A stretch of 64,000 bases of DNA from contig JAKVBU010000010.1 of assembly GCA_022446885.1 (NCBI GenBank), forward strand, positions 1-64,000, in the 5' to 3' direction. Source of the DNA: Phycisphaerales bacterium. GTDB taxonomy: Bacteria; Planctomycetota; Phycisphaerae; Phycisphaerales; SM1A02. Made by a program: the position numbers and the translations under genes. Shown here one piece after another: positions 42,518 to 50,900 of this stretch (positions within the stretch are counted from its first letter, which is position 1; the number at the start of each line of letters is the position of its first letter). The notes under the pieces are model-generated. The model did no database searches and was not told where the DNA came from. It worked only from the letters and a program-made list of their open reading frames with translations.

Positions 42518-43305
42518 CAGGTGGACTTCTCGCAGGGGTAGGCAGCCCAGGTCTTTTCCGTCTCCCAAACCCGTACCTGCTGAAGTTCGCCGCCAGCAGA
42601 AGCGATTGGGCCCTGCAGCAGGTCATGACACACGATCGTGATGTTCTCAACGGTGGACATGCGATGGGCAAACTCTGCGCAGTCCACATTGAGATTCCGA
42701 TGGTCGAATCGGTTGATGATCGTCATGTCAACAATAGAGTCCATGATGTGACGATTGAACGGGCCGTCAATGAGCGCCACGACATCAATCTCGATCCAGT
42801 AGTTGTGCCCGTGACCACTTGGGCGACAACACTTGCCGAAGGTTGACTCGTTGGTTGCATCATCCAACTCAGGATTGTGGAGTCTGTGTGATGCGGCAAA
42901 CTGCCAGCGATGGGAGAGCAGTACGTGTTGCATGGTCTTGGTGTGCATCTTTACACTGCACCGGGGATTCAGTTTCAGTTCAATGGACTCGATGCATGGC
43001 GCATCGGATGGTAGATCGTTGAGAAAGTCCGCAAGTACGGCCTGTGCATTCATGCCGTGGGGGGCCAGCGCTGCCGCCAGCCGTGGGGCAAGGTGCGCAC
43101 GCACGAGTGTGTCGAGCCGGTAGATGTTCTCGACCATGCCGGTCGAAGACTGTGGTTCACCTCGGCACTCGACGGTGGCTTCGAAATAGGCCCCCAAGCC
43201 TTCGCAGGCGGGATTGGCTGAGTAGCCATTGGTGCTGGCAACAGGTACGCCGCCAGGGGCGACTTCAAAGCGGGTCGTTCTTTTGAGCGCGCAAGTTGCT
43301 GCCAT
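42517..43305 (-). CDS. Tandem PTPS (QueD/6-pyruvoyl-tetrahydropterin synthase-like) protein
   Basis: A 262-residue protein with two PTPS-like halves. The second half (about 115-262) is complete: WQFAASHRLHNPELDDATN with the first zinc histidine, then CCRPSGHGHNYWIEI with the active-site Cys and the HxH zinc ligands, FDHRNLN and the PT-like STVENIT. The first half keeps the fold pattern (GLGAYFEATVECRG, GMVENIYRLDTLV) but lacks the HGH metal site. PTPS enzymes act on dihydroneopterin triphosphate in folate, biopterin or queuosine routes. Which one is meant here cannot be told. The first half may have become a structural half-site. Confidence 0.82.
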   Translation of the reverse strand: MAATCALKRTTRFEVAPGGVPVASTNGYSANPACEGLGAYFEATVECRGEPQSSTGMVENIYRLDTLVRAHLAPRLAAALAPHGMNAQAVLADFLNDLPSDAPCIESIELKLNPRCSVKMHTKTMQHVLLSHRWQFAASHRLHNPELDDATNESTFGKCCRPSGHGHNYWIEIDVVALIDGPFNRHIMDSIVDMTIINRFDHRNLNVDCAEFAHRMSTVENITIVCHDLLQGPIASAGGELQQVRVWETEKTWAAYPCEKST

Positions 43306-43398
43306 GTCCGAAGATGGGGCTCCATGTCGGGTTGCAGGGGCATCCGGGCACATGCATGCACCCTACGGGCATTGTCGGCGAAATTCCGCCGGGCTGCG

Positions 43399-43426
43399 TT
43401 GACAGTCCATCCCTGAGGGGTAGTAT
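43399..43426 (+). promoter_or_regulatory. Promoter of the candidate small RNA
   Basis: TTGACA (43399-43404), 16-nt spacer, TAGTAT (43421-43426). Predicted +1 is about 43433. The -35 is a perfect match to the housekeeping consensus. Confidence 0.55.
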
Positions 43427-43432
43427 TCGCTC

Positions 43433-43517
43433 GTCGCGGGGTCTTTCCCGCGGACCACTTTCTTTGCCCCCGGAAGGGCTCGGCAGTGAGCTACGCTCCT
43501 GCCGGGCCTTGTTTTTA
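43433..43517 (+). ncRNA. Candidate ~85-nt small RNA or leader
   Basis: A likely transcript starting just after the promoter above. It begins with a hairpin CGCGGG/CCCGCG (43435-43452, 6-nt loop), then a pyrimidine-rich single-stranded part, then a long stem with an intrinsic-terminator tail: arms GGCTCGGCAG (43477-43486) and CTGCCGGGCC (43499-43508), an inner stem GAGC/GCTC with a TAC loop, and TTGTTTTTA after it. The order promoter, hairpin, terminator with T-tract fits a free small RNA; alternatively it is an attenuator leader of the YdjY gene 137 nt downstream. No known RNA family is recognised. Confidence 0.5.
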
Positions 43518-43653
43518 GGACCTTCCCTGTTTGTGGTTCGTGCTTGCCAGTGCTCTGGTCTGACTTGGCTCCAGATCGCGCAGGTGCATGAAGTCATGCG
43601 ATCAAGTGCGCTCGCTGGTGGCTCGAGGAAGTGTCTTGGATAGGCTGCAGTGC

Positions 43654-44301
43654 ATGGCGATCAGTACACGCATCATGATGTTGTCGGCAATGACACTCTT
43701 GGGCGGGTGCGCTGCGTCCGCAACCAACTTCCCGCCAGGCCTGCATGTCTCATCGGGTGAAGTGCACGTTGATGGGCGGGTCTCCATGACTGAGGGTTGG
43801 CTCGAACAGGTGGCGTGCGTGCAGGGCACTCGCGATCACGAGGTGCTCATCACAACGCAGGTGCAGCCATCTCTTGTACATGCGGCGCTGCTGTTGGCAG
43901 GCGCACAGAGCGGTGCTCCGGGCGGCTGGACGTGGGCGTCTGATGCCCTGCACTTGACGCCGCCAAGCGGAGACGTGATCGATGTCCTTGTGTCGGTGGA
44001 TGGCAGGAGCGCAGAGCCCGTCAGCGACTGGATCAAGGGTGAAGCGGGGGAGTCCTTTCCCGATACGCCATGGCTGTTTGCGGGATCAGCGTTCTTGCCT
44101 GGTCGCAACGGGGGAGAAACCTATGCGGCGGATCAATCGGGATCGCTTGTTGGACTGGTGACCTTCGGCGATGAGGTCGTGGCTTGGCGGGAGGTGCTTT
44201 CCGATCAGGTCGGTGTACAGCCTCCGCTATGGCAGGCTCACGGAGCTCATATGCCTCCGCCGGGCACGCCGGTCACCTTGGTTCTGCGACCTCGTCGTTG
44301 A
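43654..44301 (+). CDS. YdjY-domain lipoprotein
   Basis: A 215-residue lipoprotein with signal MMLSAMTLLGGC (lipobox Cys near residue 19) and a YdjY domain. Typical segments: EQVACVQGTRDHEVLI, VHAALLLAGAQSGAPGG, PPSGDVIDVLVSV, SDWI, WLFAGSAFLPG, YAADQSGSLVGLVTFGDEVV and PPPGTPVTLVLRP. The family is frequent in planctomycetes and of unknown function. Start ATG 43654 was chosen to keep the signal peptide compact; the frame opens at 43588. Its 3' end overlaps that of convergent ruvC by 29 nt. Confidence 0.8.
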   Translation: MAISTRIMMLSAMTLLGGCAASATNFPPGLHVSSGEVHVDGRVSMTEGWLEQVACVQGTRDHEVLITTQVQPSLVHAALLLAGAQSGAPGGWTWASDALHLTPPSGDVIDVLVSVDGRSAEPVSDWIKGEAGESFPDTPWLFAGSAFLPGRNGGETYAADQSGSLVGLVTFGDEVVAWREVLSDQVGVQPPLWQAHGAHMPPPGTPVTLVLRPRR

Positions 44302-44767
44302 GTCGCCGCAGCCCGCACAAGGCCAGCGCCAGTGCATCGGCTGCATCTGAGGGCTCGGGTGGGCTCGCCAATTCGAGTTGTGCTGCCACCGCCTGTTGAA
44401 CCTGCGTCTTGTCCGCCCGCCCCGACCCGGTGACTGCCTTCTTGACCTCGGCTGGCGCCAGTTCAATCATCTTGCAGCCTGCGTTTGCGATGGCCAGCAG
44501 GATGACCCCACGGGCGTGCCCCATGAGCATTGCTGTGTGCCCGCGGATGCGATGGGCGAACACCGACTCCACAATGACCAATTCCGGCCTCAGGTCTGCG
44601 ATCAGGGTTCGAAGCGGGCCGTCGAGCGCCGCCAGCCGCTGAGGCATGGGCGCTTTGGAGGGAATGCTCAGCACGCCCGCCTCGATCAGCACATCGCCAC
44701 CAGGCGTGGCTTCGATGCAGCCGTAGCCTGTTCGCTGCAGGCCGGGATCTATGCCGAGCACTCGCAC
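44273..44767 (-). CDS. ruvC: Holliday junction endonuclease RuvC
   Basis: RuvC cuts Holliday junctions as a dimer with RuvAB. The 164-residue protein has the four acidic residues in place: Asp7 in GIDPGLQRTGY, Glu67 in VIVESVF, and Asp141 and Asp144 in SDAADALALAL. The HAR/GVILLAIANAG helix and the K-K-AVTGSGRADK basic loop are also typical. The start is a GTG at 44767 with TATCAT 8 nt upstream. ruvA and ruvB are not in the window. The start is 21 nt downstream of the ABC gene end on the same strand. Confidence 0.94.
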   Translation of the reverse strand: MRVLGIDPGLQRTGYGCIEATPGGDVLIEAGVLSIPSKAPMPQRLAALDGPLRTLIADLRPELVIVESVFAHRIRGHTAMLMGHARGVILLAIANAGCKMIELAPAEVKKAVTGSGRADKTQVQQAVAAQLELASPPEPSDAADALALALCGLRRLNDEVAEPR

Positions 44768-44775
44768 AGGGCGCG

Positions 44776-44781
44776 ATGATA
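44776..44781 (-). promoter_or_regulatory. -10 hexamer of ruvC
   Basis: TATCAT on the minus strand, 8 nt before the GTG start. It sits in the 21-nt gap after the ABC gene. Confidence 0.4.
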
Positions 44782-44788
44782 CGTCCGC

Positions 44789-45499
44789 TCAACCAGGGGC
44801 GTTGCGGCGATCGACATCGATACGGCCGTCACGCAGTTTGACGACCCGTTGGACGCGCTCAGCGATGTCATCATCATGCGTCACCATGATGACTGTGCGG
44901 CCTTCACCGTGGAGCGCTTCGATCAGCTCCATGATCGCCTCGCCAGTGGCCGAGTCGAGATTGCCGGTCGGCTCGTCGGCAAGCAGAATGGATGGGTCGC
45001 CCACGAGGGCACGGGCGATGGCTGCCCGCTGTTGCTGGCCTCCAGAGAGTTGATTGGGGCGGTGGTCCATGCGGTCTGCCAGACCAACTCGCTCCAACTG
45101 GGTCGCGGCACGTTCGTGTCTGCTCGACCGGTGGACACCTCGGTAGAACAGGGGCACTTCGACGTTTTCCAGCACCGTTAACTCCGGAATGAGATTGAAC
45201 GACTGGAAGACGAACCCGACTTCTCGGCCCCGCACCGTGCTCAGGGCCTCGTCGTCAAGTTGGGCAACATCTCGGCCTCGAAGCAGGAATCGCCCACTGG
45301 TGGGGCGGTCGAGGCAGCCGAGGATGTTCATGAGCGTGCTCTTGCCCGATCCACTGGGGCCCATGATGCACACATACTCACCGGAATCGATCCGCAAGCA
45401 GCAATCGTCGAGCGCCCGGACCATGAGACTGCCGTCGTCACGGCAGTAGTCGCGGCGAACTTCCTGAAGCTCGATTACGGCGGTGCGATCGTCGGGCAT
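44789..45499 (-). CDS. ABC transporter ATPase, MacB/LolD type
   Basis: A 236-residue ATP-binding subunit. Walker A is GPSGSGKST, the Q-loop FVFQSFNLIPELT, the signature LSGGQQQRAAIARAL, Walker B ILLADEPTGNLD and the H-loop VTHDD. The EPTGNLDS ending and YVCIMGPSGSGKSTLMNILGCLD are typical of the MacB/LolD/FtsE-like group, which drive lipoprotein release or efflux from the inner membrane. No permease gene is adjacent. Start ATG 45499 was chosen over 45508 because a TACGAT hexamer (45507-45512) overlaps the upstream ATG and lies 7 nt before 45499. It diverges from trpE. Confidence 0.9.
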   Translation of the reverse strand: MPDDRTAVIELQEVRRDYCRDDGSLMVRALDDCCLRIDSGEYVCIMGPSGSGKSTLMNILGCLDRPTSGRFLLRGRDVAQLDDEALSTVRGREVGFVFQSFNLIPELTVLENVEVPLFYRGVHRSSRHERAATQLERVGLADRMDHRPNQLSGGQQQRAAIARALVGDPSILLADEPTGNLDSATGEAIMELIEALHGEGRTVIMVTHDDDIAERVQRVVKLRDGRIDVDRRNAPG

Positions 45500-45506
45500 G
45501 TGAGGC

Positions 45507-45512
45507 ATCGTA
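45507..45512 (-). promoter_or_regulatory. -10 hexamer of the ABC ATPase gene
   Basis: TACGAT on the minus strand, 7 nt before the chosen ATG. It lies only 5 nt from the divergent trpE hexamer, so the two promoters interleave. Confidence 0.4.
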
Positions 45513-45516
45513 GGTC

Positions 45517-45522
45517 TACACT
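45517..45522 (+). promoter_or_regulatory. -10 hexamer of trpE
   Basis: TACACT on the plus strand, 7 nt before the trpE ATG at 45530, giving a leaderless message and no room for a trp leader peptide or attenuator. Confidence 0.45.
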
Positions 45523-45529
45523 TGCCTGC

Positions 45530-47059
45530 ATGTCTCGGGGCGCCGATCTCGTTCCCCGCACTCGCCGGGTGTTCGCAGACCAGTTGACACCTGTTCTGGG
45601 CTATCGCCGACTCGTGTCAGGAGATCAGCGGCTCGCGACGAGTTTCCTGCTGGAGTCGGTGGAGACCGGCGGTCGAGTGGGCCGCTGGAGCTTTGTCGGG
45701 GCCGCACCGGCCAGGGGCATCACTGCCAGGGGGCATACGGTCGAACATCTGGACGCTGCTGGCAGGGGCATGAGCCAGGTCCAGTGCGACGATCCGCTTG
45801 ATGAGGTGAGGGCCGTGCTCAAGGGCGCCACAATTGCCCCGCCGCCGGGGCCCTTCTTCTGTGGTGGCTGGTGCGGGTGGATTGGCTACGACGCTGTCAG
45901 GTGGCTGGAGCCCGAGGCGGTGGGGTTCGCCGGGGCCCCCGTAGACGACCGGGGAATCGCCGACATGCATCTGGGGCTGTATCTGGATGTGCTGGTGTTT
46001 GATCACGTAGACAAGACACTCACGGCAGTGAGCTGGGCTGACCGACGGCAGTCCTCTCAAGCAGAGGCTGAAGCGGATGCTCGCATCGACGCCATGCTCG
46101 AGGCGGTCGAGAGCGATGCTGTGATGATGCCACCGGGGCGGCTCGACCTTGACCCCTCAGGTATGCCTGCCGATCCGGGCGAGTCGAACATGACCCGGCA
46201 GCAATTCGAGGCTGCAGTGGAACGCTGCAAGGACTGGATCCGAGACGGTGACATCTTCCAGGTCGTGCCGTCGCAGCGGTTTGAGCGTCACGGAGAGGTG
46301 GATCCCTTCGCCGTCTATCGAGCGTTGCGAGTCGTCAACCCCAGCCCATACATGCTCTACATGCAGGGGCCCGGGGCGATTCTCATTGCCTCCAGCCCTG
46401 AGATCCTCTGTCGGGTGGAAGGGCGAACACTCACCAGCCGGCCATTGGCTGGCACCAGGCGGCGGGGCGAGGATGACGGGCAGGACAAAGCGCTTGAGAC
46501 CGACTTGCGCGGCGACGACAAGGAGCGCTCAGAGCACTCGATGCTCGTGGATTTGGCTCGAAATGACATCGGCACTGTCTGTTCGCCCGGCAGTGTGCAG
46601 GTAGAGCGTCTCATGGATGTGGAGCGATATCGGCACGTGATGCACCTCTCGTCCACCGTCACCGGCACGTTGAAGGAAGGTCACGACGCGTGGGATGCGC
46701 TGCGGCATTCACTGCCAGTGGGAACTGTCAGCGGTGCGCCCAAGATCCGTGCCATGCAGATCATCGATGAATTGGAGCCCACCCGCCGTGGGCCCTTTGG
46801 CGGCGGAATCGGCTGCATGTCACTGCACGGTGACATGGACATGGCTATTGCGCTGCGGACGATCGTGGTTCCGGCTGACAACCCAGGCCCGCCATGGACC
46901 TATCACCTGCAGGCGGGGGCAGGGATCGTGCTCGACTCGGTGCCGGCCAAGGAGTTCGAGGAGACCATCGCCAAGGCTGCATCGCTCTCAAAGGCGATCG
47001 ATCTGGCGGCTGACGCCTTCGTTGAATCCACTGGCCCCGGTCAGGGTGCGCCCCGCTGA
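45530..47059 (+). CDS. trpE: Anthranilate synthase component I
   Basis: TrpE makes anthranilate from chorismate, the first step of tryptophan synthesis. The 509-residue protein has an N-terminal domain with the feedback-type region (LVSGDQRLATSFLLESVE), GGWCGWIGYDAVRW, and a chorismate-binding domain with QVVPSQRFER, ILIASSPEILCRVEGRTLTSRPLAGTRRRG-type segments, DKERSEHSMLVDLARND, PVGTVSGAPKIRAMQII and QAGAGIVLDSVPAKEFEET. The residues argue for TrpE rather than PabB (LTSRPLAGTRRRG). No trpG or other trp gene is nearby. Its 3' end overlaps the convergent epimerase by 19 nt. Confidence 0.92.
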   Translation: MSRGADLVPRTRRVFADQLTPVLGYRRLVSGDQRLATSFLLESVETGGRVGRWSFVGAAPARGITARGHTVEHLDAAGRGMSQVQCDDPLDEVRAVLKGATIAPPPGPFFCGGWCGWIGYDAVRWLEPEAVGFAGAPVDDRGIADMHLGLYLDVLVFDHVDKTLTAVSWADRRQSSQAEAEADARIDAMLEAVESDAVMMPPGRLDLDPSGMPADPGESNMTRQQFEAAVERCKDWIRDGDIFQVVPSQRFERHGEVDPFAVYRALRVVNPSPYMLYMQGPGAILIASSPEILCRVEGRTLTSRPLAGTRRRGEDDGQDKALETDLRGDDKERSEHSMLVDLARNDIGTVCSPGSVQVERLMDVERYRHVMHLSSTVTGTLKEGHDAWDALRHSLPVGTVSGAPKIRAMQIIDELEPTRRGPFGGGIGCMSLHGDMDMAIALRTIVVPADNPGPPWTYHLQAGAGIVLDSVPAKEFEETIAKAASLSKAIDLAADAFVESTGPGQGAPR

Positions 47060-47940
47060 ACTCGGATCATCTCCTCGATGTGGGTGCGTATGCCCTCATG
47101 TCCGCGGTTGAGCGCCACGCCAAGACCGCGAGCCACGCTTTCGACCTCAAACATGTTCGCCGGACGAGGCGCGGATGCGTGCGTCGTGGGTGTTTCGTCG
47201 CCAAGCAGGGTCCGGGCCATCTCGACCCAGTCGGACCATCGGGCGTAGCAGTCGGCCAGATGGTGGATTTGTACACCGGCGCCACGCCGCTGCGCCCCCT
47301 CCAGCATGCACGATGCGACGTCTTCAACGTGCACGAATTTTCCGCCGCCACGACGATCCCACTGGCGGCCCTCGAGCATCGCCTCGATCATGGGCCAGCC
47401 GATGGTGCGCTCCCGGCGAGGGTCCATGCCGTACACCGCTGCCGGCCGCAGCACTGAGACGTCAATTCCGTGGGTGGTGTGGAGTGCCCAGCAGTGCGAC
47501 TCCAATGCGGCCTTGAGGGCTCCATAGCGATTGCCTGGTCGGGTTGGGTGCATGTGGTCAATATTGCCCTGCCACCTTTCGAGCATGTGGTGATGGACCG
47601 CCACTGAACTCACGAGCACAATGTGGCAGCCCTTGATCGCCGCCGCCTCAAGCAACTCCATGCCTGCATTCAGATTGACGTCCAGATGGCGATGGAGTTC
47701 CGGGGCCTTCACCGCCTCCCAGTCAACTGCGTTGTGGACAAGCACATCTGCGCCATCAAGCAGGGGTTCGAATGCCTCTCGATCGGCCATGGTGCCGATG
47801 ACGTGGTCGAGCTCGAGGGCATCGATGGCATCCTTCCGACCTGGCCGCACGAGTCCGGTGACGTGGTGGCCTTGATCAGACATCTGCTGGGCGGCGGCCT
47901 GCCCGATGAACCCAGTTACACCCGTCAATGCGATGTTCAT
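47041..47940 (-). CDS. NAD-dependent epimerase/dehydratase
   Basis: A 299-residue extended short-chain dehydrogenase. The nucleotide motif TGVTGFIGQAAA is at the N-terminus; the catalytic set is SSVAVHH and NRYGALKAALE (Y-G-A-L-K, YxxxK). The PVDWE-like region and RPAAVYGMDPRR are typical of nucleoside-sugar epimerase relatives. The substrate is unknown. TAGCAT lies 6 nt before the ATG. It diverges from the AsmA-like gene and its end overlaps trpE. Confidence 0.85.
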   Translation of the reverse strand: MNIALTGVTGFIGQAAAQQMSDQGHHVTGLVRPGRKDAIDALELDHVIGTMADREAFEPLLDGADVLVHNAVDWEAVKAPELHRHLDVNLNAGMELLEAAAIKGCHIVLVSSVAVHHHMLERWQGNIDHMHPTRPGNRYGALKAALESHCWALHTTHGIDVSVLRPAAVYGMDPRRERTIGWPMIEAMLEGRQWDRRGGGKFVHVEDVASCMLEGAQRRGAGVQIHHLADCYARWSDWVEMARTLLGDETPTTHASAPRPANMFEVESVARGLGVALNRGHEGIRTHIEEMIRVQRGAP

Positions 47941-47946
47941 AGGCCC

Positions 47947-47952
47947 ATGCTA
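47947..47952 (-). promoter_or_regulatory. -10 hexamer of the epimerase gene
   Basis: TAGCAT on the minus strand, 6 nt before the ATG at 47940. Confidence 0.45.
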
Positions 47953-47968
47953 ATGGCACAGGTGGCTC

Positions 47969-47974
47969 TACAAT
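47969..47974 (+). promoter_or_regulatory. -10 hexamer of the AsmA-like gene
   Basis: TACAAT on the plus strand, 14 nt before ATG 47989. The expected +1 near 47981 rules out the earlier in-frame ATG codons at 47947 and 47953. Confidence 0.45.
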
Positions 47975-47988
47975 CCGGGCTGTTGGGC

Positions 47989-50900
47989 ATGTTGAACTGG
48001 ATCAAAGGCCGAAAGAAAAAGGCGCTGTGCGTGGGCATCGGCGTTCCTTTGGTCGGTGTGCTGCTGATCGGTGCGGTCATCTGGCTGTGGCCGGGGGCGC
48101 TGCGGGGCACGATTGAATCAAGACTGGCAGCTGCCTTGGGCGGTCCTGTCAGCATCGGTGCAATGGAATGGGAGCAGGGCGACCTGCAGTTGTCCGATGT
48201 CTCGCTGCGGGCAGAGGGTCTGCAAGGGCCGGTGGCAGACATCCTCCACATCTCAAGCATGCGCATTGACATCGCCCCTGGTGCGGCATTCACCTCGGAC
48301 TCGATGCTGGAGGCGATCTACATCGAGACTGCCCGCGTGCTGGTTGCTGGCGAGGAAGGGGCGGAAGAAGACCGTCTCAATCTGTCGTGGCTGTCGCCGC
48401 CCGCAGGTGGGTCGGGCGCCGGTGGTGGCGGGGGGGGCTCACAGCCGCCGTCGGTCCGAATCGATCGGCTCGACTTGGAAGTGGGCACCTTCGATGGCGT
48501 GTCATTTACACAGACGGGCAAAGCCGGCTTCAAGGTTGAGTTGCAGGGCGAGCCCGATGGGGGCCTGCGAGGAACGCTGCAGGAACTCGATGTGGCATCG
48601 CCCATGACGCTGCATGCCCACGGCGTGCCGGGCACAGCTTCAGTTGATCTGGAGGCTACGGGGGTGCGTCTTGATGATCGCACCAGGGGGCTCATCCCGT
48701 TTCCCCGGGCGCAGCAGGCGATACAGACGCTGGCGCTGCAGGGGGATGTGCCCATGTTCAAGCTGTCGCTGTCTCAGGCTCGGCTGGTCAGTGGGTTGCT
48801 GGTGCTCGACGACATGTCGCTGAGACTTGACCCCAATTGGTTTGATCTGCCAGGCGGGGCTGATTTCTGGGTTGCCTACGAGGCCGGGCACCTCAGGCCT
48901 GGGTCGGCGGCGCCTTTGATGCGGATCGATGGCGGTCGCATCGAGTTTGAGGATGACCGATTGACAGTGTCCACGCTGAGAGGATCTCTTGTCAGCAAGG
49001 ACGGCTCCAGTACGGCAGTTCCCTGGGCTGTGGATCTGGACATCCACGCCCTCATGGACACGCTTGCTGGGGCGGATGATCTGGAACAGGCGATGCACGA
49101 TGTCGCGTTCGAACTGCGCTTGTCGGCAGACCAGTTCCGTGTGGAGCAGGATGTGCCGGTGGTGCTGCCGGAACGGGCGGCGAGAATTCTCGAGTTGTTT
49201 GGCGTGCAGTCGGGGCTGGCGGGCATCCGGCTGGTTGCTTCGACCAGCGGGCCCGAAGACGCAGTAGACATTTCGGGATTGGTCAACATCACTGATGCCC
49301 GCGGTGCCTATGAGCAGTTTCCCTATCCCCTGACCGGTCTGAACGCCGAGATCGAGTTCGATCTCGATCAGGTACACGTGCGGCGCTTGCATGCCGACGG
49401 CCGACATGGCAGCACGTTGTCCATCAACGGGCAGGTTGAGACTGCTTCGGGCAATGACATCGATCTCGATATCGAAGCCAAGCGTGTCCCCATTGACGGA
49501 GTCTTCTTGAGTGCGCTTCCTGACGTCGCGGGCGACGCGCTGCGAGATGTACTCCCGCCCGACCGCGATCTGCCGCTGGATTCGGGAGCCGTCGGCCTTG
49601 CTTCGGGAAGCCGGGTGCAGGACATCGTCGATCTCGATTTGCATGTGCATCGGTCGGGCGGTGGGGAAGTGGAGATTTCCGGTCGCATCGACTTTGATCA
49701 TCTTGAGGTGCAGTGGCAGGCGTTTCCTTGGCCGGTGCTGCTGGACCGTGGTTGGTTCGATTGGACGGACGGTGTGCTCACGCTGCATTCAACTGCAGGC
49801 CAAGGCGTGGGCTTGCGTACGCCCGATGGTGTCATTGGGCACATCGATGTGATGATTGACCTGCCTCCGCTGGGGGCCGACCCGGAGGAGGCTCCGTTCG
49901 AGGCTCAGGTCGCATTGAACGTTCGCCAACAGCCAATCACCGGAGCGTTACGCGAGGCGGTGCGAGAACTCACGTCGGAAGGTGGTGAACTGCTGCAGCG
50001 AACACAGTTGAGTGGTCTGCTCGATCTTGATGCCGACATACACCTGACAACTGCAGTGCCCTCCACCTTCAATGTTCGCATCGACCTCAGAAACGGCCTG
50101 GCCGACGCTGCCGGGCTGGAGATTGTCGATACGGTGACACTTGCCGATCTGTTGGGTGCAACCGACTGTCACGTGGACGGCACACTGCATGTCCAGCGGG
50201 ACAGCATCCAGTTGGAGCACTTTCGCATTCAGGCTGATGATCGTCTGATCTTGCTCTCAGGCGCCGCCCCGGGGTCGGGCGTGATGCAGGTTGATGCCCG
50301 CGATCTGCATGCTGGTGAGTGGGTGGCTCGATTGCTGCCGCCTCAGAGCCGCACGCAGGGCATGGACATTGCTCACCGGTGGGAGCCTGAGGGCAGGTTC
50401 AGTTTCGTAGGGACGCTTGATGGCGACAACCGGATCCTGGGCGCAGTGACTGACGCTGCTGTGACACTGCATGGGTTTGAGCCGCCAATTTCTCTTCGGC
50501 AGTCGTCAGGGGCGGTCAGGCTCAATGGCCTCGATGTCAGTTTCGACGATGTCCTGATCGGGTCATCGACCCAAGGCCGATCGCTGGGAACGCTTGCTAT
50601 CAACGGCAGCCGAAGTGACGGAGTAGGGGCGCTTCGAATTGTCGGGACGGATGTCGAACTCGCATCCGGGCTCGTGTTCGACCTGGTCCCTGAGTTTGCG
50701 GATCCACGGTTCCGTGAGCTCTGGGTATCGCTCGATTTGGCCGGCACGGTTGATCTTGAGACGAGGTTGACGCCCGACAGTTGGAGGTTGCTCCTGCGCC
50801 CGAAGACAATCGCAGCGACACGCAATGATCGTCGGTTCATGGTGAGTGTGCACAGTGGCGACATCGAGTTGAATGATGCCGGGCTCACGGCATCGGGCAT

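Larger units (their letters stand above)
43306..43653. other. Divergent intergenic region with a candidate RNA gene
   Basis: About 350 nt between the PTPS gene and the YdjY gene. It has no coding frame of note but carries the promoter-hairpin-terminator unit at 43399-43517; between 43518 and 43653 nothing clear is seen. Confidence 0.5.

Noticed and set aside
43433-43517. SRP RNA in the candidate small RNA
   Set aside because: It contains CGGAAGG, but the rest of the conserved SRP tip sequence is missing.
45260-45529. Upstream extension of trpE
   Set aside because: It runs through the divergent ABC gene; the TACACT hexamer sets the start at 45530.
47623-47988. Upstream extension of the AsmA-like gene
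   Set aside because: It is antisense to the epimerase and upstream of the likely promoter.
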